From Spartinivicinus poritis (lineage in GTDB: Bacteria > Pseudomonadota > Gammaproteobacteria > Pseudomonadales > Zooshikellaceae): a stretch of DNA of 55,008 nucleotides. How positions within the stretch are numbered: the first letter of the stretch is position 1; each line of letters opens with the position of its first letter. The stretch spans positions 1 to 55,008 of the forward strand of contig NZ_JAPMOU010000038.1 of the NCBI RefSeq assembly GCF_028858535.1. Reading direction: 5' to 3'. This document shows positions 1 through 8,791 of this stretch, one piece after another. The notes beneath the pieces are model-generated. The model had not been told where the DNA came from. It made no database searches and saw nothing but the letters and a program-made list of their open reading frames with translations. The position numbers were made by a program, and so were the translations under genes.

Positions 1-29
1 AAGGATAAATAACGGTATTCCTAGCCTGT

Positions 30-497
30 TCACTTATAAAACAGATTGGTTGTTTTATCACCTTGAATGGGCTGGCCATTGGGACTTAAACTAAGCTCAG
101 TCAGTTGTATTCCTGCCGCATAGCAGGCACAACCGGCAATGCCTCCAACAGGTATGGCAATAAGCTTATGGGATTTGAACCAGGCCAGGCTATGATTGAG
201 GGTGGTAGCAAAAATTACCCACAAGCAGGCTAGCCATAATGGAACTAATGCTGTTTGAGTACCTGGTTTGATAATAACCCCTAGCTGTATCCAAAAACTG
301 TCGATACTTGCTCCAACTAATAAAACTGTTGCTAAAAGCTCGCGCTCTTGTTGCCAATTACCAATCCAATAAAAATGAATGGCTAGTATAGTGGCCAGAC
401 AAACCACTGCAATGTAATTGCCTCCTAATATACAACTGAACCAGCCCAGTTGAAATAATAGAGCGTTGATAATAAGTGCATGGGTTTTATTTTTCAT
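30..497 (-). CDS. DUF2878 family small membrane protein
   Basis: A 155-residue hydrophobic protein with about four to five predicted membrane segments (around residues 8-25, 28-45, 55-72, 85-102 and 115-132) and a short polar C-terminal tail. Its sequence and length resemble the DUF2878 family, which I recall being found beside photolyase genes in Vibrio and related bacteria. It has no assigned biochemical function. It is the last gene seen of a minus-strand operon and starts 16 bases after the NTF2-like gene. Its position suggests co-expression with the photolyase, so a role in light or membrane stress is possible but inferred. Confidence 0.75.
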   Translation of the reverse strand: MKNKTHALIINALLFQLGWFSCILGGNYIAVVCLATILAIHFYWIGNWQQERELLATVLLVGASIDSFWIQLGVIIKPGTQTALVPLWLACLWVIFATTLNHSLAWFKSHKLIAIPVGGIAGCACYAAGIQLTELSLSPNGQPIQGDKTTNLFYK

Positions 498-513
498 CTA
501 TATAAAACCGTTT

Positions 514-957
514 TTAGATATTGTGCTTTAGCTTCTTTACTAAATAGCCAAGCACAGGAATATGTTCATAAAGCATGCTACCTAGATCAAAATAATCTTG
601 ATGGTAAAAAGCTTTGCCATTTTCTAAAAATTTAACCAGGCTAATGCCATTTAATTGAATGGGTTGGTTGCCGTTCAGCTTTAAATGGCTGTAAGTCAGT
701 TGCCAGGGGATAGTAGCAACACCTTGTGGATTTATATAGGTCTCCTCTTCAAACTTAAATGTACAGGAGGTTAAGTTCTGATATAAGGCTTCAAAATAGT
801 TTTGTAGAGAGGCTACATTGGTAAACTTATTGACCGGGTCAATAAACACAACATTATCGGTATACATAATGCTGAGTTGATTTAAATTGTGCGAATTCAG
901 TGAAAGGTAGCGAGCTTTAAAGGTGGTTAATATTTCTTCATAATTTACTGCAGGCAT
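514..957 (-). CDS. NTF2-like / SnoaL-like fold protein
   Basis: A 147-residue soluble protein with the pattern of the NTF2-like superfamily. An N-terminal helix is followed by a 'MYTDNVVFIDP' strand-turn near residues 31-41 and an 'F...GKAFYHQDYFDLG' C-terminal sheet around residues 109-127. Such proteins form cone-shaped dimers that bind small hydrophobic molecules or act as simple isomerases, and the ligand cannot be predicted. The start codon overlaps the end of the photolyase gene by 13 bases, which indicates translational coupling. I recall that photolyase/NTF2-like/DUF2878 gene sets are part of light-induced regulons in several Gammaproteobacteria. Confidence 0.78.
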   Translation of the reverse strand: MPAVNYEEILTTFKARYLSLNSHNLNQLSIMYTDNVVFIDPVNKFTNVASLQNYFEALYQNLTSCTFKFEEETYINPQGVATIPWQLTYSHLKLNGNQPIQLNGISLVKFLENGKAFYHQDYFDLGSMLYEHIPVLGYLVKKLKHNI

Positions 958-2396
958 GACTTGACCTCCTTGAGTTGCTTGAAGGCGGTTAGCACCTGTT
1001 CCCTTGCCAAGCTATGGTCTACTATTGGCTCGGGATAAGTCTGGTGGAGCTGGTTTTGCTGTAAATACGCTTGGGGTTGATGAATATACTTTGCAGGGAT
1101 TGGCTGTAGTTCAGGAACAAACGCTTTAATAAACTGGCCTTGTGGGTCAAATCGCTTTGATTGGCTGGTGGGGTTAAATATTCGAAAATAGGGGGCAGCA
1201 TCAGTGCCAGTTGATGCTGACCATTGCCAGCCACCATTATTGGCCGCTAAATCACCGTCTATCAAATGTTGCATAAAAAACTTTTCGCCTAGCCGCCAAT
1301 CTAGCATCAAATCCTTGGTTAAAAACATGGCGACGATCATTCTCAATCGATTATGCATCCAACCAGTTGCTACCAGTTGTCGCATGGCTGCATCGACGAT
1401 TGGAAATCCAGTTTTGCCTTGCTGCCAAGCTTTTAGCAGATCACTGTCATGAGACCAGGGAATAAGTTGAGTTTCCGCTAAAAAAGGCTGGTGTTTAGAT
1501 ACTTGAGGGAATCCGACTAGAATATGTTTATAAAATTCTCGCCAGATAAGCTCATTTATCCAACAAGTAATTCCAGGATTGCCTGAAGCGAATTCCCCTT
1601 GATTGGCGCTCCGTGCTGCATGTAAGCATTGTCGAATGGAAATCATCCCGGCAGTTAAATAGGGTGAAAGCTGGCTAGTCGCTGGTTGAGCGGGAAAGTC
1701 ACGGTTTTCCTGGTAATCTACCACTTTATGGTTGATAAACTGCTGTAACCGTTGTTGGGCTGTCGCTTCTCCTATAGGCCAATGATCAAACAATTTGGTA
1801 ATGGCTTTATTGCAAAAATCTATGTCAAGATTGTCTTGAACTAATTTTATATTAAGGCTTTTTTGTTTGACTGGGGTCGGAAGGGGCAACCGATTAATCC
1901 CTGCTAATTTTTCATAAAGCTTTCGTTTAAATTGAGAAAAGACTTTATAAAAATTACCCGACTGATTTTTTATAGTGCCAGGAGTAAATAACAGCTGGTC
2001 GGTAAAGCTTTGGCAAGTTAATTGCGCCTGATGAAAAGACTGATGAACTTGCCGGTCTCGATTGATTTCATTAACCCCGTATTCTTCATTAAAAAACAAA
2101 CCACGGCATTGATACTGTTTGGCGGTGCTTATCAGAAAATCTGCAGCTTCATTAAAGTGATTAAGCTTTTTGATCAATAATGGAATATTAAGTTTATTCA
2201 GCGCTTGTTGTAAATTACTGATCTGAGCAAGCTGAAACTTGACTTTGTTTGGTGAGTCATCATGTTGTTGCCATTGTTCAGGAAATAGTAAATAAACAGC
2301 AATGATTTGGCCTGTGCTACAAGCCTCATATAAAGCGGTATTATCGCTGACGCGTAAGTCGCTACGAAACCACATTAAATAGGTGCTAGAACTCAT
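945..2396 (-). CDS. phrB: Deoxyribodipyrimidine photolyase (class I CPD photolyase)
   Basis: Repairs UV-induced cyclobutane pyrimidine dimers using blue light, FADH- and an antenna chromophore. The 483-residue length is normal for class I photolyases. The N-terminal antenna domain begins with 'LMWFRSDLRVSDNTAL' (residues 7-22), and the 'NEEYGVNEINRD' stretch (103-114) matches the folate-binding region. The C-terminal FAD domain shows 'TSQLSPYLTAG' (240-250), 'WREFYKHI' (285-292), 'GWMHNRLRM' (345-353) and 'DGDLAANNGGWQWSASTGTDA' (380-400), all signature motifs. Its ATG overlaps the end of the acyl-CoA dehydrogenase gene by 11 bases. Expression is therefore probably coupled to that gene and controlled by the operator-like repeat at 4179-4202. 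Confidence 0.95.
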   Translation of the reverse strand: MSSSTYLMWFRSDLRVSDNTALYEACSTGQIIAVYLLFPEQWQQHDDSPNKVKFQLAQISNLQQALNKLNIPLLIKKLNHFNEAADFLISTAKQYQCRGLFFNEEYGVNEINRDRQVHQSFHQAQLTCQSFTDQLLFTPGTIKNQSGNFYKVFSQFKRKLYEKLAGINRLPLPTPVKQKSLNIKLVQDNLDIDFCNKAITKLFDHWPIGEATAQQRLQQFINHKVVDYQENRDFPAQPATSQLSPYLTAGMISIRQCLHAARSANQGEFASGNPGITCWINELIWREFYKHILVGFPQVSKHQPFLAETQLIPWSHDSDLLKAWQQGKTGFPIVDAAMRQLVATGWMHNRLRMIVAMFLTKDLMLDWRLGEKFFMQHLIDGDLAANNGGWQWSASTGTDAAPYFRIFNPTSQSKRFDPQGQFIKAFVPELQPIPAKYIHQPQAYLQQNQLHQTYPEPIVDHSLAREQVLTAFKQLKEVKSCLQ

Positions 2397-4161
2397 CTAA
2401 CTCAAAATCCATTAAACTGGTTTTACCGGAATGAATATCAGTACAAAGAAATTCAACTTCCGGTAAAACTTTACTAAAAAAGAAATGGGCGGATTTAATT
2501 TTGGCTTGATAAAAGTCTTTCTGAAAGGTGTCTTGCCGTAATGACTGCTTAGCCAGTGCTGCCATTTTGAGCCATAGGGCGCCTAAGCAGACCAAGGCAA
2601 CCAGCCTTAAATAAGGGGTAGCCACAGCTGCGGCTTGTTCTGGGTCTTTACTGCCATTGATGGCTAACCACTGAGTTGTTTCTTTTAGCTGGTTGATTGT
2701 TTGTTGTTGTTGAGCAAAGTGAGGGCTATCAGTATAGGGCTCAATTAATTGATTTATTTTGGTTAATAATACAGCAAACAAACGTCCCTGGTAGAGCGGC
2801 AGTTTTCTACCTACTAAATCTAATGCTTGAATACCATTAGTGCCTTCATAAATACGGGTTATTCTTACATCGCGGACTAGCTGTTCAATCCCCCAGTCTT
2901 TGGTATAACCGGCTCCCCCTAACGTTTGTAAAGCAAGGTTGCAGCAGAGGCTGCCTTCATCTGTTAAAAAAGCTTTTACCACGGGTGTCATTAGCTGGAT
3001 AAAATCGTTTGCTTGTTGACGCTCTGCTTTATCTGGATGATATTCACTGATATCAATTTCTACGCCTACCCAATAGGCTAAGGCTCGGTTACCTTCATTC
3101 ATCACCTTTTGTCTTAACAGCATCCGTCGTACATCAGGGTGGACAATAATTGGGTCGGCAGGTAATTCAGGAAACTTGGCGCCGGTGATTGCTCGGCTTT
3201 GCAGGCGTTCTTTGGCAAAGGTGAGTGCGGTTTGGTAAGCGGTTTCAGCAAGCCCTAACCCTTGCAAACCCACCATCAGTCGTGCGTTATTCATCATGGT
3301 AAACATGCAACGCAAGCCGCCATGTGGTGGGCCGACTAACCAGCCAATAGCATCTTCAAAATTCATTACACAGGTGGCGGAGCCATTAAGTCCCATTTTA
3401 TGCTCCACCCCACCACAAGAAACCCCATTACGGCTGCCGTCGGGTAATTGTTTGGGTACCAGAAATAAGGAAATACCTTTTGTGCTGGCAGGGGCATTGG
3501 GCAGTTTAGCAAGCACCAGATGGATAATATTATCGGTTAAATCATGTTCTCCAGAGGTGATCCAGATTTTAGTGCCGGTAATACGAAACTGGTCGCTATC
3601 ATTAGAGGGAGTCGCTTTGGTTTTGATTAACCCTAAGTCAGTGCCACATTGTGGCTCAGTCAAACACATGGTGCCAGACCATTTACCTTCGGCCATTGGG
3701 GGTAAATAATGTTGTTTTAACGTTTCGCTGGCATGGGCACTGATACAGTTAATGGCTCCACCAGTTAAGCCAGGGTAAGCACTAAAGGCTAAATTAGTCG
3801 CGCAGGAAAGCTCCTCCATCACAAAACCAACTAGGTGGGGCAGCGCTTGGCCACCATAGGCTTCATCAAGGGTTACGCCATTCCAGCCCGCAGTGACATA
3901 GCGCTGGTAAGCCTGCTTAAAGCTGGGTGGTGTTTCAACACTTTTATCGCCGGGGTTATACAAACAGCCAACCTGGTCTCCTTCGGCATAGCATAGGAAA
4001 AGCTCTTGTTCACAAAGTTTGGCTCCCTCACTGATCATAGCCATGACAAGATCTGGGGTTACTTCTGCAAAACGAGGGAGTTGGTCTAGTTTGGCGTTAT
4101 TCAATAACTCACTAAAGATAAACTCAATGTCTTGGAGAGGTGCTTGGTAATGCAAAGTCAT
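2386..4161 (-). CDS. Acyl-CoA dehydrogenase, DmdC/FadE-like long form
   Basis: An FAD-dependent acyl-CoA dehydrogenase of the roughly 590-residue subfamily with an extra C-terminal domain, like 3-methylmercaptopropionyl-CoA dehydrogenase (DmdC). Visible features include 'AGWNGVTLDEAYGGQ' in the N-terminal helical domain, 'CLTEPQCGTDLG' and 'ITGTKIWITSGEHD' in the FAD-binding barrel, and 'ITRIYEGTNGIQALDL' carrying the usual catalytic Glu. The frame is open further upstream to 4245. I chose the ATG at 4161 because an AAGGAT ribosome site lies just before it and the family normally begins there, giving 591 residues. It is first in the operon with photolyase and overlaps it. The substrate is not predictable; DmdC is a family resemblance, not a proven activity. 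Confidence 0.88.
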   Translation of the reverse strand: MTLHYQAPLQDIEFIFSELLNNAKLDQLPRFAEVTPDLVMAMISEGAKLCEQELFLCYAEGDQVGCLYNPGDKSVETPPSFKQAYQRYVTAGWNGVTLDEAYGGQALPHLVGFVMEELSCATNLAFSAYPGLTGGAINCISAHASETLKQHYLPPMAEGKWSGTMCLTEPQCGTDLGLIKTKATPSNDSDQFRITGTKIWITSGEHDLTDNIIHLVLAKLPNAPASTKGISLFLVPKQLPDGSRNGVSCGGVEHKMGLNGSATCVMNFEDAIGWLVGPPHGGLRCMFTMMNNARLMVGLQGLGLAETAYQTALTFAKERLQSRAITGAKFPELPADPIIVHPDVRRMLLRQKVMNEGNRALAYWVGVEIDISEYHPDKAERQQANDFIQLMTPVVKAFLTDEGSLCCNLALQTLGGAGYTKDWGIEQLVRDVRITRIYEGTNGIQALDLVGRKLPLYQGRLFAVLLTKINQLIEPYTDSPHFAQQQQTINQLKETTQWLAINGSKDPEQAAAVATPYLRLVALVCLGALWLKMAALAKQSLRQDTFQKDFYQAKIKSAHFFFSKVLPEVEFLCTDIHSGKTSLMDFELDEF

Positions 4162-4178
4162 AGGTAATATCCTTAACT

Positions 4179-4202
4179 TATACATGTTTGTTTTATTGTA
4201 TA
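4179..4202. promoter_or_regulatory. Putative LitR/CarH-type (light-sensing MerR) operator
   Basis: A perfect inverted repeat, TATACA-N12-TGTATA, lies 18 to 41 bases upstream of the acyl-CoA dehydrogenase start. A further TGTATA half-site at 4218-4223 is exactly 21 bases (two helical turns) from the half-site at 4197. The arrangement matches the binding consensus I recall for the Pseudomonas putida LitR homologue PplR1, T(G/A)TACA-N12-TGTA(C/T)A, which controls photolyase genes. The adjacent photolyase operon makes this a coherent reading. No regulator gene is in the window. The repeat is seen directly; its function is inferred. Confidence 0.6.
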
Positions 4203-4244
4203 AGATATTTATTGTTTTGTATAATTTTTTGATGAACATGATCA

Positions 4245-4256
4245 ATCAAGCTTGAT
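4245..4256. repeat. 12-bp perfect palindrome in the divergent promoter region
   Basis: ATCAAGCTTGAT is a perfect palindrome between the divergent acyl-CoA dehydrogenase and yfcH-like genes. Two TGATCA palindromes (4239-4244 and 4253-4258) flank or overlap it. It could be an operator upstream of either gene, but I do not recognise the protein that would bind it. Confidence 0.35.
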
Positions 4257-4364
4257 CATCTAAGTATTTGGCATGCCATACTAAGGATCATCCAAGTTAT
4301 TTCTCAAGCGCTTCAGGGCCCAGACAACAGGCCATACATTACTAAGGGCAACTTAGCAGAAACA

Positions 4365-5267
4365 ATGAAAATTTTAATGACAGGTGGAACAGGGTTTATT
4401 GGTCAAGCACTGGTTAAACGATGGCTGAAAAGTGACTATAAACTCACTGTATTAACTCGAAAGCCTGAACAGTGGACAAGTCATTGGAATAACCAAGCGG
4501 CTTGTATCAGTCAATTTGACCAGTTGGGACAAGCCGCTGAATTTGATGTTGTCATTAATTTGGCAGGCGAACCTATCGTTGATAAACGCTGGACTGATGA
4601 TAGAAAACAACGGCTGAGATCCAGTAGAATCGGTTTGACAGAGCAGTTGATTAATTTTTTAAAGCAGTTGGCCACTCCACCAAAAGCATTACTCAATGCA
4701 TCCGCCATCGGCTTTTATGGGTATCACCCAGCCGATAAATCGATTGATGAGAATTGCCCGGCTGCTGATGATTTTGCTGCAACACTTTGTAACGACTGGG
4801 AACAAACAGCAAAAACAGCTGAGCCGCTAGGTATGCGCGTATGTTTGATGCGTTTTGGAGTAGTGCTTGGGCAGGGCGGTGGTGCATTACAAAAAATGTT
4901 GCTGCCATTTCGGCTTGGCTTAGGGGGGCGAATTAGTACTGGCGAACAAATGATGTCTTGGGTTTGTCTGGAAGATTTGCTCAATGCCATTGATTTTCTT
5001 ATAAATCAGGAAGAGTTATCTGGCGCATTTAATATTACCAGCCCAAGCCCAGTGTCAAATGCGCAGTTTAGTAAAACGCTGGCTGCTCAGCTAAGCCGTC
5101 CTGCAATATTTCCAGTCCCGGCTTTTGTGTTAAAACTAATGTTAGGTGAAGCAGCAGATTTATTAATTAAAGGGCAGCGAGTGTTGCCTAACCGGTTACT
5201 GAAGGGCGGGTTTGCATTTCAGTTTGCTGAGTTACCAGCTGCCTTGGCTGCTATTTTGCCAAAGTGA
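4365..5267 (+). CDS. yfcH: TIGR01777-type NAD(P)-dependent epimerase (YfcH-like)
   Basis: A 300-residue member of the extended short-chain dehydrogenase/reductase family related to E. coli YfcH. The N-terminal Rossmann motif 'MTGGTGFIGQALVKRW' (residues 5-20), 'VVINLAGEPI' and 'ASAIGFYGYH' are characteristic, and the C-terminal 'GFAFQF..LPAAL' is the family's closing DUF1731-like segment. The physiological substrate of YfcH is unknown. It is transcribed divergently from the photolyase operon and convergently with the phasin gene, so it is probably a single-gene unit. Confidence 0.88.
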   Translation: MKILMTGGTGFIGQALVKRWLKSDYKLTVLTRKPEQWTSHWNNQAACISQFDQLGQAAEFDVVINLAGEPIVDKRWTDDRKQRLRSSRIGLTEQLINFLKQLATPPKALLNASAIGFYGYHPADKSIDENCPAADDFAATLCNDWEQTAKTAEPLGMRVCLMRFGVVLGQGGGALQKMLLPFRLGLGGRISTGEQMMSWVCLEDLLNAIDFLINQEELSGAFNITSPSPVSNAQFSKTLAAQLSRPAIFPVPAFVLKLMLGEAADLLIKGQRVLPNRLLKGGFAFQFAELPAALAAILPK

Positions 5268-5319
5268 AGTCATATTGGAGTTGTTATTAAGACTCCCCGT
5301 ATTGGATATATGCTCACTT

Positions 5320-5751
5320 TTAGTGACGATTTTTTCTTTTATGATTGGATGAATGAGAAGAGGCCGAGCGGGGTTTGTTTTGTTCTGCGGTTTGACGGTC
5401 ATTTTGCAATGATTTAACAATAGTGGTTAAATGAGAAAGCTCTGTAGAAAGCTGGTTTAATAGGGTACGAAGGTCTGGCTCTTGATTGGCCGCATCTTCA
5501 GAGTGCTTGTGCTTACTCGACAAAGAGTCTGGTACAGATTGTGCCGACTTTTCCTGGTTTGTTTTATCATGTTGCTCGTGAAGGCGCTGTTCTAACTTTT
5601 CTCCTTCCTCAACTAAATGATCAAACAAACGATGACTTTCTTGACCAGCTTTTTCCAACTGAACAAATGCACCTAAACCTGCCAGCCAAATCTTATGGGC
5701 TGCATTTTTGAGTGGGCCTAATGGGAGGCCATTATCTTTGACAAGTTCCAT
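5320..5751 (-). CDS. Phasin family protein (PHA granule-associated)
   Basis: A small granule-surface protein of the PhaF/PhaI type. The N-terminal segment 'KIWLAGLGAFVQLEKAGQES' with a following amphipathic, coiled-coil-forming helix (about residues 15-65) is the phasin signature. The remainder is polar, rich in Ser, His, Lys and Gln, and ends in a basic tail (KRKNRH). The basic tail recalls PhaF, whose C-terminus binds DNA, but it is much shorter and lacks clear AAKP repeats. The frame is open to a TTG at 5763; I prefer the ATG at 5751, though no strong ribosome site supports either. It is divergent from phaC, consistent with granule formation. Confidence 0.82.
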   Translation of the reverse strand: MELVKDNGLPLGPLKNAAHKIWLAGLGAFVQLEKAGQESHRLFDHLVEEGEKLEQRLHEQHDKTNQEKSAQSVPDSLSSKHKHSEDAANQEPDLRTLLNQLSTELSHLTTIVKSLQNDRQTAEQNKPRSASSHSSNHKRKNRH

Positions 5752-6081
5752 ACAACAGACCAATTGATTAAGAATATATTAAAGTTAAGTGGCAAACGTC
5801 ACTCATTTAAGTACTATTATTTTAGTCTAGTATTAGTTGGGCTACTGAATAAAAAGCTAGGAATCTTTCAGTGACTTCATTAAACTGACACTTAAAACTG
5901 TCATAACCGAAGGGAAATAGATTCAGTTGATTAGTCATGCAGTTAAATTGAGCTTTAAAGGCTGTACTTTTAAGGTTAGTGACGAGTTAACTCATAGATC
6001 TGGCTTTATTAATTATTTAGCAATTACTGACTGCTAAGAATTAATTGTCCAGTACAAGCTGCTCGGTATAAAAGGTTATTC
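5752..6081. other. Intergenic region between phasin and phaC
   Basis: About 330 bases without a plausible gene, separating the divergent phasin and PHA synthase genes, so promoters for both should lie here. I see an AAAAGG ribosome site just before phaC and only a small 5-bp hairpin (TGACA at 5886, TGTCA at 5899). No convincing consensus promoter pair stands out by eye. Confidence 0.5.
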
Positions 6082-7884
6082 ATGGAAACAGTTGCTGCTA
6101 AGGATATTTCGCAACGAATTAAAGAAATCGGCTTAGCCATTGAACAATTGGAAGAAGAAGATGTAGCAGCCGCACGCCGATGCCGTAAACAGCTGGCAAA
6201 GATTATTGGCAGAGATGTGGATGGCACTGCTGATGCCTATATTGATTTTGAAAATATGGCAGGGCCCAATCCCATTATTGGTATTCATACCAAAGATATT
6301 ACCGATACGTTAATGGTTATGGGTAAACAGGTTGTTAAAAACCCACAACTAGCCTTATATCAAAGTTGGCAATTATTAGGTGATGCTGTACAGGTGTTGC
6401 TAGGTAATTCTGACTTAAAGCCAACTAAGCAAGACAAACGTTTTAATGACCCCACCTGGTTTGATAACCCATTTTATAAACGGTATATGCAGCTTTATTT
6501 TGCCTGGTGTAATCGACTGTTTGAATGGACTGAGCAAGTTGGATTTGAAGATGCGGAGCAACGTCGCTCTCGATTTATTTTATCATTGATAACAGAGGCG
6601 TTGGCACCGACTAATTCGTTATTAAACCCTGCCGCTATTAAACGACTTTTTGAAACAGCTGGAGAGAGTGTGCAACAGGGGCTAGTCAATTTGTTGGACG
6701 ACTGGTTGCATAATGGTGGGATGCCTGCACAGGTAAACAAACGGGCTTTTAGTGTAGGAGAAAATCTTGCGACTACACCCGGTTCAGTGGTATTTCGTAA
6801 TGAAGTACTGGAACTAATTCAATATAAGCCTATTACCCCGCAAGTTTATAGCAGACCTTTATTTATTATTCCTCCTCAAATTAACAAATTTTATATTTTT
6901 GACTTAACGCCAGATAAAAGCTTTATTCATTATGCGTTGAGTTTAGGTATTCAGGTTTTTGTGTGTAGCTGGCGTAATCCAAATATCGAGCATCGTGACT
7001 GGGGATTGGAAACTTATATTATTGCTTTGGAAGATGCCATTGATGCTACCTGCGAAATTACCAGTGCTAACAATGTTAATGTGCTAGGTGCTTGCTCTGG
7101 CGGTATTACTGCTGCCACGCTGGTGGGGTATTTACAGGCAGCGGCAAAAACCAAGGTAAATGTATTAACCTTGATGGTTAGTGTGCTGGATATGAATATT
7201 GACTCAGATGTCGCTTTATTTGCTACGGAGCGTTCACTGGCACAGGCTAAAAGTTACTCTCATCGAAAAGGGGTTTTAGAAGGGCGAGATTTAGCGAAGG
7301 TGTTTGCCTGGATGCGCCCCAATGATTTGGTTTGGAACTACTGGGTCAATAATTACTTATTAGGTTATCCTCCACCAGCCTATGATGTACTTTATTGGAA
7401 TAATGATACAACCAGGCTTCCTGCAGAACTGCATGGACAGTTTCTTGATATGTATGAAGAAAATCCATTTCATCATCCTGGGCTGTTAAAAATTTGTAAT
7501 GAGCCGATTGATTTAAGCCAGGTGGAGTGTGATTTATATGCAGTGGCTGGGCTGAATGATCATATTACTGCGTGGGAAGCCTGCTATCGATCAACGTTAC
7601 TTTTTGAAGGGCATTGTGACTTCATATTAAGTAATAGTGGTCATGTGCAGTGTATTTTAAATCCACCAGGCAACCCCAAATCATTTTATTATACTAACAA
7701 CAGCCATCCCCAACGGGCTGAAGAGTGGCGTAAAACAGCTTCTAAAAACCGTGGTAGTTGGTGGGACCATTGGGCAGGTTGGATCAAAGCAAGAGCGGGT
7801 GAGCAGTTAGAAGCACCCAAAAAAATCGGTAGTAGTTTATACCCTCCAACGGATATTGCTCCCGGCACTTATGTTCATGAATGA
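6082..7884 (+). CDS. phaC: Class I poly(3-hydroxyalkanoate) synthase
   Basis: Polymerises (R)-3-hydroxyacyl-CoA into PHA at the granule surface. The 600-residue length is typical of class I enzymes. The lipase-like box 'GACSGG' gives the nucleophile Cys338; the other members of the triad are Asp493 in 'GLNDHITAW' and His521 in 'SGHVQCILNPPG'. The conserved 'PPQINKFYIFDLTP' and 'SWRNP' segments also match PhaC. An AAGG ribosome site precedes the ATG. No phaA or phaB is adjacent, so monomer supply genes must be elsewhere. A PhaZ-type depolymerase follows after 27 bases and is probably co-transcribed. Confidence 0.95.
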   Translation: METVAAKDISQRIKEIGLAIEQLEEEDVAAARRCRKQLAKIIGRDVDGTADAYIDFENMAGPNPIIGIHTKDITDTLMVMGKQVVKNPQLALYQSWQLLGDAVQVLLGNSDLKPTKQDKRFNDPTWFDNPFYKRYMQLYFAWCNRLFEWTEQVGFEDAEQRRSRFILSLITEALAPTNSLLNPAAIKRLFETAGESVQQGLVNLLDDWLHNGGMPAQVNKRAFSVGENLATTPGSVVFRNEVLELIQYKPITPQVYSRPLFIIPPQINKFYIFDLTPDKSFIHYALSLGIQVFVCSWRNPNIEHRDWGLETYIIALEDAIDATCEITSANNVNVLGACSGGITAATLVGYLQAAAKTKVNVLTLMVSVLDMNIDSDVALFATERSLAQAKSYSHRKGVLEGRDLAKVFAWMRPNDLVWNYWVNNYLLGYPPPAYDVLYWNNDTTRLPAELHGQFLDMYEENPFHHPGLLKICNEPIDLSQVECDLYAVAGLNDHITAWEACYRSTLLFEGHCDFILSNSGHVQCILNPPGNPKSFYYTNNSHPQRAEEWRKTASKNRGSWWDHWAGWIKARAGEQLEAPKKIGSSLYPPTDIAPGTYVHE

Positions 7885-7911
7885 AATAAGATGCATGAGT
7901 AACCAGGCTTC

Positions 7912-8742
7912 ATGAGTATACAGTTAATGAGTAAAGCAGCTGAAAAAAAATGGGCCAGATATCCTGACTTTGATATTCAATACCAGGAAGTTGCTGGACA
8001 ACAATTGCGGGTGGCCATTCGCCCTGGCAGCCTTCAAAATAAACCCCCTTTGCTTCTATTAAATGGTATTGGTGGCAGTGTAGAGTTTTTACAGCCTTTA
8101 GCTGATGAGTTAACCGGTGTAGAGATTATTGCCTTTGATGTGCCTGGGTCTGGAGGGTCTCCATCTCCACTGGTGCCTTATCGGTTTTCTGGTTTATCAG
8201 AGTTAACCGTAAAGCTTCTTAACAAACTTAATTATGGACAAGTCAATGTCATGGGGTACTCATGGGGGGGAGCATTGGCGCAACAGTTTGTTCATGATTT
8301 TAGTCGACGTTGTCGTAAACTGGTTTTAGCAGCCACCACGATGGGGGTAGTCGCTGTGCCAGGCCATGTTTCTGAGTTATTGAGAATGGCTTGGCAGCCT
8401 AAAAAATATTTTCGCCAGGCAATCAGAGGAGCCTTAATTAATAACTACAGCCGCCATGAGAGTTTGCCTGAAAAGCCTCCTTCACAGGGCCTTCGGGGCT
8501 TTTCGTACCAGCTACTGACAGGCTATGGTTGGACCAGTTTTTTATGGTTAAGTAAAGTGAGAAATGACACTTTGTTATTAGCAGGTGACAACGATATGAT
8601 AGTGCCTGCCATCAATATGAAACTGATGGCAAGGCTAATGGCTAACGCTGACTTAAAATTATTGGCGGGTGACCATTTTTTTCCAATAATTCAGCCAAAG
8701 CAGACGGCGGAATTAGTACTTAATTTTTGTGACTATAACTAG
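7912..8742 (+). CDS. phaZ: Intracellular PHA depolymerase, PhaZ-type alpha/beta hydrolase
   Basis: A 276-residue alpha/beta hydrolase very like Pseudomonas medium-chain-length PHA depolymerase. Shared segments include 'LLLLNGIGG', 'IAFDVPGSGGS', 'YGQVNVMGYSWGGALAQQF', 'KLVLAATTMG' and 'GYGWTSFLWLSK'. The nucleophile is Ser117 in GYSWGG, followed by Asp in 'AGDNDMIVP' and His in 'AGDHFFPI'. It would release hydroxy acids from stored PHA. It lies directly downstream of a class I synthase, whereas this depolymerase type is best known with class II (mcl) synthases. Substrate preference is therefore uncertain. Confidence 0.82.
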   Translation: MSIQLMSKAAEKKWARYPDFDIQYQEVAGQQLRVAIRPGSLQNKPPLLLLNGIGGSVEFLQPLADELTGVEIIAFDVPGSGGSPSPLVPYRFSGLSELTVKLLNKLNYGQVNVMGYSWGGALAQQFVHDFSRRCRKLVLAATTMGVVAVPGHVSELLRMAWQPKKYFRQAIRGALINNYSRHESLPEKPPSQGLRGFSYQLLTGYGWTSFLWLSKVRNDTLLLAGDNDMIVPAINMKLMARLMANADLKLLAGDHFFPIIQPKQTAELVLNFCDYN

Positions 8743-8791
8743 CTCTACAGGTTAGTGTATGGGGAAGTCTGCTGATACTGTATATGTCGTA

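Noticed and set aside
3296-3709. Long plus-strand frame inside the acyl-CoA dehydrogenase gene
   Set aside because: Antisense shadow of a strongly supported gene; no ribosome site or family resemblance.
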